DNA from: Rhodococcoides kyotonense
Lineage (GTDB): Bacteria; Actinomycetota; Actinomycetes; Mycobacteriales; Mycobacteriaceae
DNA: 64,000 nt
Direction of reading: 5' to 3'
NCBI RefSeq assembly: GCF_900188125.1
Contig: NZ_FZOW01000013.1
Coordinates: 1-64,000 of the forward strand
How positions within the stretch are numbered: the first letter of the stretch is position 1; the number at the start of each line of letters is the position of its first letter. The notes below the pieces were generated by a model. That model searched no databases. It was not told where the DNA came from and worked only from the letters and a program-made list of their open reading frames with translations. Positions 24,477 to 31,747 of the stretch are shown here, piece after piece. The position numbers and the translations under genes were made by a program.

Positions 24477-25323
24477 ACCGAACGTCAGCCAGGGCCTTCG
24501 CAGCCTGAACTGTCTGGTCGAGCAGCACTGCGATTGTCATCGGACCGACCCCTCCTGGAACCGGAGTGATGAGGCCGGCGCGCTCGGCCGCGGCGCTGAA
24601 TTCGACGTCGCCGATATTGCCCTCGTTGTACCCCGCGTCGATGACGACGGCTCCCGGCTTGATCCAGTCGCCGCGGATGAACTCCGGCCGCCCGACAGCT
24701 GCAATGACGACATCCGCGCGTCGGACCTCGTCGGCGAGATCGGTGGTTTTGGAGTGACAGAGAGTGACTGTGGCATCGGCGGCAAGGAGCAACATCCCGA
24801 CGGGTTTGCCCAGGATTGGGCTCCGGCCGATGACCACGGCGGATGCGCCGGCGAGCTGGACGTTGTCGGCGTCGAGGAGTCTCATGATTCCGCCGGGAGT
24901 GGCGGAGCTGAAGCCGGGCTCACCGAAAGCCATCTGCGCGAACGACGTTCGCGTCACGCCGTCGACATCCTTGCGTGGATCGATGGCTTCGAATGCCGCG
25001 CGCTCGTCGATGTGTGCGGGGACCGGGTGCTGAAGCAGAATGGCGTCGACTGCCGGGTCGGAGGAGAGGTCGTGGAGGACCGACAGTAGTTCGCCCGTCG
25101 TGGTCGACTCGGGGAGGTCGATGCGACGCGAATCGATCCCGACTTTCCGCGAACGGTTCACCTTCATGCGTACGTAGACGTGCGAGGACGGGTCGTCGCC
25201 GACCAGGACCGTCGCGAGGCACGGCTTACGTCCGGTCGATGCGGCGAAGTCGACTGCCTCAGCGGAGACGGTCTCCAACGTGGATGCGGCGAGGGAAACG
25301 CCGTCGAGCAATCTTGCGGGCAT
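24475..25323 (-). CDS. folD: Methylenetetrahydrofolate dehydrogenase/cyclohydrolase, divergent FolD
   Basis: 282 residues, the usual FolD length. It should interconvert 5,10-methylene-, 5,10-methenyl- and 10-formyl-tetrahydrofolate in the cytosol. The catalytic Tyr-x3-Lys segment is present (VYVRMK), as are AIDPRKDVDG and the NADP-binding VVIGRSPILGKPVGMLL and the late TPVPGGVGPMTIA. Several normally fixed positions differ: QHPVP where FolD usually has QLPLP, DGVTR for DGFHP, and SATPGG for PCTPxG. It therefore looks like a second, diverged FolD rather than the housekeeping copy. A ZTP riboswitch directly precedes it. Confidence 0.88.
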   Translation of the reverse strand: MPARLLDGVSLAASTLETVSAEAVDFAASTGRKPCLATVLVGDDPSSHVYVRMKVNRSRKVGIDSRRIDLPESTTTGELLSVLHDLSSDPAVDAILLQHPVPAHIDERAAFEAIDPRKDVDGVTRTSFAQMAFGEPGFSSATPGGIMRLLDADNVQLAGASAVVIGRSPILGKPVGMLLLAADATVTLCHSKTTDLADEVRRADVVIAAVGRPEFIRGDWIKPGAVVIDAGYNEGNIGDVEFSAAAERAGLITPVPGGVGPMTIAVLLDQTVQAAKALADVR

Positions 25324-25327
25324 GCAG

Positions 25328-25420
25328 TTCTCCGCTCTGTGCGGAGAACGCCCAGGCGGACGACGTCCTCGACTTCACTCCCCGGTAGTTCCCTACCTGC
25401 GCCAGTCGTGTCGGTTCGAC
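25328..25420 (-). promoter_or_regulatory. ZTP (pfl) riboswitch with SD-sequestering hairpin
   Basis: On the minus strand the leader of folD carries the conserved pieces of the ZTP/ZMP aptamer in order: GACTGGCG, a short hairpin closed by GGTAGGGAACTACC, GGGGAGTGAA, then after a linker CCGCCTGGGCG (25349-25359). Directly after the aptamer a hairpin (arms TTCTCCGC 25341-25348 and GCGGAGAA 25328-25335) holds the GGAG ribosome binding site, six bases from the ATG. No U-run follows, so control of translation start is the likely mechanism. ZTP binding should raise FolD synthesis when 10-formyl-folate is short. Confidence 0.88.
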
Positions 25421-25611
25421 TCTAGCGCCCAGGATTAGCTATCTGCGGCCCGAACGTCAGCCGTGGGCGTTCGGTGGCGGTCCAAGCGGCGTTTCAGTGG
25501 GAAGGATCGACGACAATCGGCACCATCGCGTGTAGCGTGGCTATCAGCGCTCAACCTTTCCCAATGGATTGGCTAGGCGCTAGCCGCCCCCCAGGTGACA
25601 CTGGGGGGCCT
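25421..25611. other. Intergenic region with GC hairpin
   Basis: No gene is visible. A strong hairpin (CCCCCCAG at 25587-25594, CTGGGGGG at 25601-25608, six-base loop) lies four bases beyond the stop of the minus-strand DUF3800 gene, preceded by a second inverted repeat GGCTAG/CTAGCC (25571-25585). There is no long U-run, so this is a probable but not classic terminator for that gene. Confidence 0.5.
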
Positions 25612-26373
25612 TTACTTGCGCAGCACGACGCCAGGAGCGCCCCGTCTGGTCAAACCGTTGACAGCCTTGTGGGTTGCGTCGCCAAGGTTCTTCCACATGT
25701 CCGAGGGGCAGACCTGTGCGACCTTCGCGCTCGGCGCCATATAGGTGCGCCAACCTGCATAAGCGAACATGTCCGCGATTTGGATGAAGTGGGAATTGTG
25801 CGAGGCTCGAGACACCGGATCATCGAGAAAAAGTGTGCCCTTCGATCTGACATGGCCCGTTCCGAACGCACTGCCTGCGGTCAGGTAGCGACGAGCCTTT
25901 CGAAACTCTCGCCTGACTGCGTGATCCTCTCCTTCGTCATGGAATACCATCAAGGTCGATTTCTCCTTGGTGCTCGTCCGCTCCAAGCGATTCATCATCG
26001 TCTCCCACGCCAGGTGGAAGCAATCCTGGCCGGAAAGAGACAGAGCATTCTTGTCTACTACGACGGAAAATGCTCGAGCATTCAACTCTTGAAGTATTCG
26101 TAGATGACCTCGATATACGAGATGGCGAACGGCAGGGGGTAGCCCTAGTTGCTTCAATGGTCCGCCGCCACGAATGAGGAAATTAGCCTTCAGCTCCCAC
26201 CGCTGGTTGATGCTGTACGTCGTCGATAGTCGATTGCGAAACGCAAGCAGGCTGTCGAACGCCTTCGGCCACTGCGAGTCCTCGATCAGCACACATCCAA
26301 GGGCATAGCAGTTGGTACCGCCATTCGAAATCAAGCCGGTGTCGCCAGTTTCGTCTATATAAGCCATCAGCAC
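25612..26373 (-). CDS. DUF3800 domain protein
   Basis: 253 residues. The N-terminal YIDETGDTG is the signature of DUF3800, a family with an RNase H-like fold that keeps acidic residues; further Asp/Glu appear in VVVDKNAL, FHDEGED and HFIQIADMFAYA. DUF3800 genes are frequent in phages, mobile elements and defence islands, but their activity is not settled. Base composition is clearly lower in GC than its surroundings, which points to recent transfer. It is monocistronic with a hairpin at its 3' end. Confidence 0.85.
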   Translation of the reverse strand: MLMAYIDETGDTGLISNGGTNCYALGCVLIEDSQWPKAFDSLLAFRNRLSTTYSINQRWELKANFLIRGGGPLKQLGLPPAVRHLVYRGHLRILQELNARAFSVVVDKNALSLSGQDCFHLAWETMMNRLERTSTKEKSTLMVFHDEGEDHAVRREFRKARRYLTAGSAFGTGHVRSKGTLFLDDPVSRASHNSHFIQIADMFAYAGWRTYMAPSAKVAQVCPSDMWKNLGDATHKAVNGLTRRGAPGVVLRK

Positions 26374-26531
26374 GCAGAGAGTATGGCGAAGGCCGCCGAC
26401 ACTGTTGCAAACGGGGCTGTCGGTATTCTATCGACCGCGAGAACTGCTACATCCGCGCCAAGGATTCCAGTCGTCGGTAGTCGGATCGATCGCGACCGGT
26501 GAAAATTGCTGCCGTCGCAGGTCTACCTCGC
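26374..26531. promoter_or_regulatory. Divergent promoter region, no motif identified
   Basis: Gap of 158 bases between the divergent DUF3800 and monooxygenase genes. It should hold promoters for both. I find no inverted repeat or regulatory RNA in it. Confidence 0.35.
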
Positions 26532-26801
26532 ATGATCATCGTTGCCGGACATCTGATAGTGAGTGACAGGGACGTCTACCTCGCGGGCTGCGACGACGTC
26601 GTACGGCTCGCGCGGGAGGCCGAGGGCTGTCTGGACTTCGCGCTGGGGGCCGACCTCGTCGACTCGTCGCGCATCAATGTGTACGAGCGTTGGGTCGGGC
26701 GTGACGAGCTGATGGCGTTCCGCGGATCGGGACCGGATTCCGATCAACAGGCCGCGATTCTCGACGCCGATGTCCGCGAATTCGATACGACGGGAGAGTG
26801 A
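26532..26801 (+). CDS. ABM-domain (antibiotic biosynthesis monooxygenase-like) protein
   Basis: 89 residues from ATG 26532; an upstream ATG at 26499 would add eleven. The fold is the small dimeric alpha/beta barrel family: a first strand IIVAGHLIV, a helix with [12 protein letters not shown], a strand LDFALGADL, then [12 protein letters not shown] and a terminal strand. Such proteins include cofactor-free monooxygenases and stress proteins. It is two bases ahead of the DUF1905 gene, so the two form an operon, perhaps with the methyltransferase gene. Confidence 0.8.
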   Translation: MIIVAGHLIVSDRDVYLAGCDDVVRLAREAEGCLDFALGADLVDSSRINVYERWVGRDELMAFRGSGPDSDQQAAILDADVREFDTTGE

Positions 26802-26803
26802 AC

Positions 26804-27082
26804 ATGCCTGGCCCGCTGGATATTCGGTTCTCTGCCGTGCTCGGGAAGGCTCAGGAGGGTGACACGTGGACGTGCGTGAAACTTCCCGATTCGGCGACCA
26901 TCTTCGGAACCCGAGGCCTCGTCAAGGTGACGGGGACCGTCGATGGCCACCCGTTCCAAGGCGCGTTCATGGCGCTCGGCGACGGTACGCACAAGCTTCC
27001 GATCAACGCCGCGGTCCGCAAGGCGATCGGGAAGGCCGACGGAGATTCGGTGATCGTCCACCTCACCGAGCGTCGGAACTGA
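26804..27082 (+). CDS. DUF1905 domain protein
   Basis: 92 residues from ATG 26804 (a GTG at 26798 overlaps the previous stop). It matches the DUF1905 layout: [20 protein letters not shown], then [30 protein letters not shown] and [14 protein letters not shown]. This small beta-rich domain is usually fused to a YdeI-type helical domain and has no known activity. It is co-transcribed with the ABM protein. Confidence 0.85.
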   Translation: MPGPLDIRFSAVLGKAQEGDTWTCVKLPDSATIFGTRGLVKVTGTVDGHPFQGAFMALGDGTHKLPINAAVRKAIGKADGDSVIVHLTERRN

Positions 27083-27124
27083 CCGCGCCCAAATCTGTCG
27101 GTGCCCGGTTGTACCTTCTGCGCC

Positions 27125-27730
27125 ATGACGCATTCGGGTGAGGCTGTTGCTGCTGCATATTCCAGCCGCGCGACGGAATACGTGGACCTCTTCGGGACGA
27201 TGGAATCGGTGCATCCCGACGACCACACTGTCGTCCTGACCTGGGCGCGTGGGCTCAAAGGCCCTGTCGTCGACGCCGGATGCGGCCCGGGGCATTGGAC
27301 CCATCTGTTGGCCGAACAGGGCGTCGAGATCGAAGGCGTCGACCTGAGCGAGCAGTTCATCGAACACGCGCGTCGGCAATACCCGGGCCGGGGATTTCGC
27401 GTCGGCGACATCTCTGCTCTCGGTGTCGCCGATGGTTCACTCGGCGGAATTCTCAGCTGGTACTCGACGATCCATTACACCCCCGACACGCTGCGGGAAC
27501 CGCTCACCGAGTTCGCTCGTGCACTCGCGCCAGGAGGTGGTGTGCTGCTGGGATTTTTCGAGGGACCAGAGGTCGAGAGCTTCGAGCACGCCGTCATCAC
27601 CGCGTACCGATGGCCGGCCGCGCGATTGGCCGAGGAGGTAGAGGGCGCCGGGTTCGAGGTTGTCGAAACCCATACGAGGCAAGACCCAGGAACCAGGCCG
27701 CACGGCTCTTTGATCGCGCGTCGGCTCTGA
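27125..27730 (+). CDS. Class I SAM-dependent methyltransferase
   Basis: 201 residues from ATG 27125. SAM-binding motif I is VVDAGCGPGHWT (about residue 52), motif II covers EGVDLSEQFIEHAR, and a later GDISALGVADGSLGG and LAPGGGVLLGFFEG complete a methyltransferase-11 type fold. A small-molecule substrate is likely but not identifiable. It starts 42 bases after the DUF1905 gene. Confidence 0.88.
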   Translation: MTHSGEAVAAAYSSRATEYVDLFGTMESVHPDDHTVVLTWARGLKGPVVDAGCGPGHWTHLLAEQGVEIEGVDLSEQFIEHARRQYPGRGFRVGDISALGVADGSLGGILSWYSTIHYTPDTLREPLTEFARALAPGGGVLLGFFEGPEVESFEHAVITAYRWPAARLAEEVEGAGFEVVETHTRQDPGTRPHGSLIARRL

Positions 27731-27740
27731 CGGCTTGCGA

Positions 27741-27842
27741 CTACTGGGACTCCGCGTCGTCGCGGTTCTCGGCGTCGAGGAACATCTGCAGGAAAGACGT
27801 GGGACGAGGTTCGGTGTCGTCGTCGTGCTCCGGGCTTGTCAT
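27741..27842 (-). CDS. Small acidic protein
   Basis: 33 residues from ATG 27842, with a good AGAAGGGA seven bases upstream. The sequence MTSPEHDDDTEPRPTSF followed by LQMFLDAENRDDAES is highly acidic and probably folds as a single helix at best. It lies downstream of the AHSA1-type gene on the same strand. It may be real given its ribosome binding site and clean start, but there is no family match to lean on. Confidence 0.4.
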   Translation of the reverse strand: MTSPEHDDDTEPRPTSFLQMFLDAENRDDAESQ

Positions 27843-27958
27843 CGGATTCCCTTCTCGCGTGCGGACATTCTGCACACGAGCTTGGCAGCGCGAAGTCTCC
27901 GGATCGGAACCCGAATGGCAACGGAGAGGTAACGAGATGGCGTCGAGGCTATAACGCT

Positions 27959-28429
27959 CTACTTGTAGAAGCCGTCGCGCAGATTGATGCCGTGCTCGAC
28001 CCACACCTTGAGTGCCGCAAGCATTCCCGTCCATCCCTGGCAGTTGCCGAAGGCGTTCTTGGCGCCGGTTGCGGTCGGCCTCCACGAGGATTCGGTGATG
28101 GTGACGAGGGTGCGAGTGTCGTCGTCGAGCGACTCGAACTCGAAAGTCGTTGTGGTGTGGCCGTCTTCGGCGGACGAACCCTCGCCCTCCCAGCGAATCA
28201 CGATGCGTTTCGGTGGATCGGCCTCGACGACCTGAACCGGGAACGCGCCAGGGAAGTCGTGGAAATCCCACGACACCTCGGCCCCGGGTTCGAGTCGCCC
28301 GCGCGCGCCGCCGGTGGTGAAGTACTTGGACAACTGCGCGGGATCGGCCACTGCCTCGTAGACCTCTGCGATCGGACGTGAGATCCGCCCCGACACGGTG
28401 AAGGATAGTTCCGTCAGATTTTCAGTCAT
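27959..28429 (-). CDS. SRPBCC/AHSA1-type protein
   Basis: 156 residues. The START-like fold of the AHSA1 group is shown by FTVSGRISRPIAEVYEAVAD, WDFHDFPGAFPVQVVEADPPK, a central EFESLDDDTRTLVTITES and the C-terminal helix GWTGMLAALKVWVEHG. These proteins bind small hydrophobic ligands, and many are encoded next to ArsR regulators, as here. Its ATG lies inside a palindrome shared with the ArsR start, so the two are under common control. Confidence 0.9.
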   Translation of the reverse strand: MTENLTELSFTVSGRISRPIAEVYEAVADPAQLSKYFTTGGARGRLEPGAEVSWDFHDFPGAFPVQVVEADPPKRIVIRWEGEGSSAEDGHTTTTFEFESLDDDTRTLVTITESSWRPTATGAKNAFGNCQGWTGMLAALKVWVEHGINLRDGFYK

Positions 28430-28448
28430 GTTGTATTTTTACAACATG
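28427..28448. promoter_or_regulatory. Perfect palindrome spanning both divergent start codons (ArsR operator)
   Basis: CATGTTGTA (28427-28435) and TACAACATG (28440-28448) flank four T bases. The left CAT is the start codon of the AHSA1 gene on the minus strand, and the right ATG is the start of arsR. Only 16 bases separate the start codons, so transcripts from here would be nearly leaderless unless promoters lie inside the opposite gene. Bound ArsR would block both. Confidence 0.7.
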
Positions 28449-28766
28449 TCGCATTCCGAGCACAAGACCGACGACGACGATCGGGTCTTCAAAGCCCTCG
28501 CGTCGCCGATCCGTCGTCGCATGCTCGACATCCTCAAGGAAGCGCCCCGCACGACGGGCGAGCTGTGCGCTTTGCTCGTCGAAGTGGATCGGACGACGGC
28601 TCTGCAGCATCTGCGTGTGCTCGAGAAGGCCGAGCTGGTGACGGGCCGCAAGGTGGGCAGGGAGCGTCATCTCTCGCTCGCGCCCCTGCCGATCAAGCGC
28701 ATCTCGGACCGGTGGATCGGCGAGTACGCGCGGGCGGCGGTCGAGCTGCTGGACCGGCTCGAGTAG
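28446..28766 (+). CDS. ArsR family regulator
   Basis: 106 residues from ATG 28446. Winged-helix motifs are clear: VFKALASPIRRRMLDIL, then TTGELCALLVEVDRTTALQH in the recognition helix region and LEKAELVTGRKVGRERHLSL in the wing. No metal-binding cysteine pair is present, so it belongs to the non-metal group commonly paired with SRPBCC proteins. An upstream ATG at 28398 is in frame but would read through the operator. Confidence 0.9.
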   Translation: MSHSEHKTDDDDRVFKALASPIRRRMLDILKEAPRTTGELCALLVEVDRTTALQHLRVLEKAELVTGRKVGRERHLSLAPLPIKRISDRWIGEYARAAVELLDRLE

Positions 28767-28780
28767 GTGGGCTCCGCCCG

Positions 28781-28860
28781 CATGTGCACGAAAATGCACT
28801 GGGTCTTCTGGTCGCTCCGCAGGCTACGCTCCAGGCCCTCTATGTATTTCCGTGCACGTG
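28781..28860. repeat. 80-bp palindromic repeat, family B long form (copy 2)
   Basis: Outer arms are related to CATGTGCACGGAAATACATAG with several mismatches. The centre contains CTCCGCAGGCTACGCTCC, nearly the same as the centre of the element at 33513-33586. It starts 14 bases after the arsR stop. The long form looks like the parent of the shorter B elements, which lack the centre. Confidence 0.8.
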
Positions 28861-29032
28861 ACAAGTATACATCAGAGAGGTCTGTGAACCGCTTATTGTA
28901 AAGACGAGGTTTCGTAGAACACGCTCAAAGTAACGTACAAGTGCCTTTATGTTGCATTCCGTCAATTCCCTCTCATGTGTACAACGTCTGCTGTTAAATG
29001 CATGAAGACAGCACGAGATGGGATGGAAGTAC
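28861..29032. promoter_or_regulatory. AT-richer promoter region of the ABC transporter operon
   Basis: About 170 bases, noticeably lower in GC than the rest of the window, without a credible gene. GTATAC occurs at 28865-28870, and an inverted repeat TGCTGT/ACAGCA spans 28989-29013, 20 bases before the ATPase start; either could be a GntR site. No riboswitch consensus was found. Confidence 0.4.
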
Positions 29033-29860
29033 ATGGCCGATACAGGTTCCGGGCTTGCGGTGAGAGACAGCGTCGCGCAGCTCGTAGATTGCTCAGTCGT
29101 TTTCCCCGATACCGGGTCCGGCGCCTACACGGCCGTTCGGGATATCAACCTCTCGATCCAACGAGGCAAGTTGGTGACGGTCGTCGGGCCGACGGGATCG
29201 GGCAAGTCGACGATCCTCAACATGGTGGCCGGGCTGCTGCAGCCGGCGTCGGGCATGGTCTTCTCCAATGGAACGACGCTGAACGGCCTCAACACGAGTG
29301 CCGGCTACCTGTTCCAGCGGGACACGCTTCTGCCGTGGCGCAAGGCCGTCGACAACGTCGCACTGTCGCTCGACTATCGCGGCGCGAACCGTCGGGAATC
29401 GCGGGAGCTGGCGCGTGACTGGTTGCGCAAGGTCGGGCTCGCCGGGTTCGAGGACCGCTACCCGTCGCAGCTGAGTGGCGGGCAGCGTCGCCGAGTCTCT
29501 TTGGCGCAGATGTGGATCACCGACCCCGACCTGATTCTGATGGACGAACCGTTCTCGTCGCTCGACGCGCAGACGCGCCTGATCATGCAGCAGGAGGTGC
29601 TGCGGGTGTGGCAGACGTCGGGCGCAGGCGCGTTGTTCATCACCCACGACCTCGACGAGGCCGTCGCTCTGTCCGACGAAATCTACGTTCTCAGTGCAGG
29701 TCCCGCGAGTACGTTCGCCGGCCGGTTCGACGTGCCGATCGAGCGTCCACGCGATCTGCTCGACATCAAGCAGAGCCCCGAATACCAACAGATCTACGAG
29801 GAGGTGTGGTCCTGCCTGAAAAAGGAAGTGCTGCACACGTACTCGTCCACGTCGGCGTGA
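29033..29860 (+). CDS. ABC transporter ATP-binding protein, NitT/TauT type
   Basis: 275 residues from ATG 29033, with GGATGGA upstream. Walker A is GPTGSGKST at residues 52-60, then the Q-loop in YLFQRDTLLPW, signature LSGGQRRR, Walker B LILMDEP and a switch His in FITHDLDEA. It is closest in layout to SsuB/TauB/ThiZ-type ATPases that energise uptake of sulfonates, nitrate or small heterocycles. It heads an operon with a permease, a binding protein, a zinc dehydrogenase and a GntR regulator. Confidence 0.92.
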   Translation: MADTGSGLAVRDSVAQLVDCSVVFPDTGSGAYTAVRDINLSIQRGKLVTVVGPTGSGKSTILNMVAGLLQPASGMVFSNGTTLNGLNTSAGYLFQRDTLLPWRKAVDNVALSLDYRGANRRESRELARDWLRKVGLAGFEDRYPSQLSGGQRRRVSLAQMWITDPDLILMDEPFSSLDAQTRLIMQQEVLRVWQTSGAGALFITHDLDEAVALSDEIYVLSAGPASTFAGRFDVPIERPRDLLDIKQSPEYQQIYEEVWSCLKKEVLHTYSSTSA

Positions 29861-29873
29861 AGGAAGGCCAACG

Positions 29874-30707
29874 ATGACAGTGATGGACAGTGCCCTGAAG
29901 ACCCGCGACAACGCCAAGACTCGGGCGCCACGGAAGCGACGCCTCGGCAGTCCGGTGATGATCGCCTGCCAGATCGCGTTGGGCGTGGCGATCCTGGCAT
30001 TCTGGCAAATCGGCGCCAGCACAGGGTTTCTCGATCCCTTCTTCTTCAGTGACCCGGTGTCGGTGGCGACGCGGATCTACGACTGGTTCACGTCGGGATC
30101 CATCTACACACACCTGATCGCGACGGGCCAGGCGACGTTGCTCAGCTTCGTCATCGGTGCCGTGCTCGGTCTGTTGTTCGGAACCTTGCTCGGCCGTGTG
30201 CATTTCCTCGAGCGGCTGTTCGACCCATACATCAAGATGTTCAACGCCATGCCGCGTCTGCTGCTCGCGCCGATCTTCTTGCTGTGGTTCGGACTCGGCA
30301 TCGGATCGAAGATCGCGCTCGGCGTCACGCTGGTGTTCTTCCTGGTCTTCTTCAACACTCTCGAAGCGATGAAGGGTGTATCGCGTCCACTGATCGACAA
30401 CTCCCGCATGCTCGGTGCGAGCGAATGGCAACTGCTGAAGACCGTCTACCTGCCGAGTGCGCTGGGACTGATCTTCTCGAGCCTGCATTCGAGTATCGGC
30501 TTCGCGATCATCGGCGTAGTCACCGGCGAGTACATGGGTGCGTTCCGCGGCATCGGGTACGTAATCGCGCAATCTCAAGGAACTTTCGACACCACAGGTG
30601 TCTTCGCAGGCATGGTGACGCTGATGGTGTTCGTCCTCGTCATCGAATTCTTCATCGGCAAGGCCGAACGCAGGCTACTGGCTTGGCGCTCCGTCGGACG
30701 CAACTGA
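29874..30707 (+). CDS. ABC transporter permease, NitT/TauT type
   Basis: 277 residues from ATG 29874, with AAGGAAGG upstream. About six hydrophobic segments are visible. The BPD_transp_1 EAA region reads LIDNSRMLGASEWQLLKTVYLPSALG (landmarks RMLGASEWQLLKTV). It starts 14 bases after the ATPase gene and pairs with it as a homodimeric channel. Substrate depends on the binding protein that follows. Confidence 0.92.
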   Translation: MTVMDSALKTRDNAKTRAPRKRRLGSPVMIACQIALGVAILAFWQIGASTGFLDPFFFSDPVSVATRIYDWFTSGSIYTHLIATGQATLLSFVIGAVLGLLFGTLLGRVHFLERLFDPYIKMFNAMPRLLLAPIFLLWFGLGIGSKIALGVTLVFFLVFFNTLEAMKGVSRPLIDNSRMLGASEWQLLKTVYLPSALGLIFSSLHSSIGFAIIGVVTGEYMGAFRGIGYVIAQSQGTFDTTGVFAGMVTLMVFVLVIEFFIGKAERRLLAWRSVGRN

Positions 30708-30730
30708 AACCACGAAAAGGCATATACGAC

Positions 30731-31747
30731 ATGACGATCCATTCGGTACTGAAGAAGGCAGCCATCGCCGCGGGTGCGGCTGCGCTGTTGACCACCACCG
30801 CCTGTGCGCAGGGAGGCGCGGCCGGCTCGCCCGGTGAAGTGAACATCGCCGTCGCCGGCCTCACCAACTTGCACAACGTGCCTCTCGTCGTCGCCGACGA
30901 GCTCGGATACTTCGACGAAGCAGGCGTTAACGTCTCGCTGACCGACATGCAGTCGGGCACCAAAGCATTGGAGGCCGTGGCGTCGGGCAGCGCCGACGTG
31001 GCCGCCAGCTTCTTCGACCACACGCTCCGTATGCAGTCGAAAGGCCAAGCGCTGACGGCATTCACGGTTCTGTCCGACAGCCCGGGTGCAGTGCTCGCGG
31101 TGCCGCCGTCGAGCTCGGGCAGCGTCACCACCGTCGGGGATCTGAAGGGCAAGCCCGTCGGCGTCGCAGCACCCGGCTCCGCCGAGGACGCGTACTTCGC
31201 CTTGGTGCTCGGCCAGGCAGGCTTGTCCATGAGCGACGTCAGCAGCGTCAGCACCGGCACCGGAGCGAGCGCGGTCGCGGCGTTGGAATCGGGACAGGTC
31301 GACGCGGGCTGGATGTACGAGCCGGCATTCAGCCAGTTCGAGCAGCGCAACCCCGGCACGTCGACGCTCATCGACACGCGTACCGTCGAGGGCAACAAGC
31401 AGATGTTCGGCGACGGTGGCTACGCCGCGGAGACCCTGTACGCGAAATCGGCCTGGGTCGACGAGCGTAGCGACGACGCGGGCAAGGTGGCCTCTGCCGT
31501 CAAGCGCGCCCTCGAATGGATGAGCACGCACACCGCAGCCGAGATCACCGAGGTCATGCCCGAGAACCTCACCGGCACCGACCGCGAGATGTACACCCGC
31601 GTTCTCGACGGCACACTGCCGATGTTCACCAAGGACGGCAAGATGCCGACCGACGGCTACGTCGCCAACGTCGAACTGCTGGAACAGTCGCAGGGCCTGC
31701 AGAATCTCGACGCCACGAAGGCCTACACCAACGAGTTCGTGGAATGA
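30731..31747 (+). CDS. ABC transporter substrate-binding lipoprotein, NitT/TauT type
   Basis: 338 residues from ATG 30731. The signal peptide ends at LLTTTAC, a slightly unusual lipobox. The mature protein has the NMT1/ThiY-like pattern: VPLVVADELGYFDEAGVNV, then GTKALEAVASGSADVAA, and VGVAAPGSAEDAYFALVLG. Relatives bind alkanesulfonates, taurine, nitrate or pyrimidine-type thiamine precursors. Its stop overlaps the dehydrogenase start (ATGA), tying transport to that enzyme. Confidence 0.9.
   Translation: MTIHSVLKKAAIAAGAAALLTTTACAQGGAAGSPGEVNIAVAGLTNLHNVPLVVADELGYFDEAGVNVSLTDMQSGTKALEAVASGSADVAASFFDHTLRMQSKGQALTAFTVLSDSPGAVLAVPPSSSGSVTTVGDLKGKPVGVAAPGSAEDAYFALVLGQAGLSMSDVSSVSTGTGASAVAALESGQVDAGWMYEPAFSQFEQRNPGTSTLIDTRTVEGNKQMFGDGGYAAETLYAKSAWVDERSDDAGKVASAVKRALEWMSTHTAAEITEVMPENLTGTDREMYTRVLDGTLPMFTKDGKMPTDGYVANVELLEQSQGLQNLDATKAYTNEFVE

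Noticed and set aside
22808-24478. Longer N-terminus of the FAD oxidoreductase reading through the palindrome (MKIASSIWDPNPLQGV)
   Set aside because: Those residues are the translated family A repeat. The same peptide appears at the other copies, and the FAD fold starts after 24307.
25421-25611. Possible tRNA or structured RNA downstream of the DUF3800 gene
   Set aside because: Strong hairpins exist, but there is no tRNA consensus and no known RNA family pattern. Kept only as terminator-like hairpins.
29033-31747. Naming the ABC transporter as Ssu, Tau or Thi
   Set aside because: Family type is clear, but substrate-specific residues cannot be judged here, and no sulfonatase or thiamine genes are adjacent.
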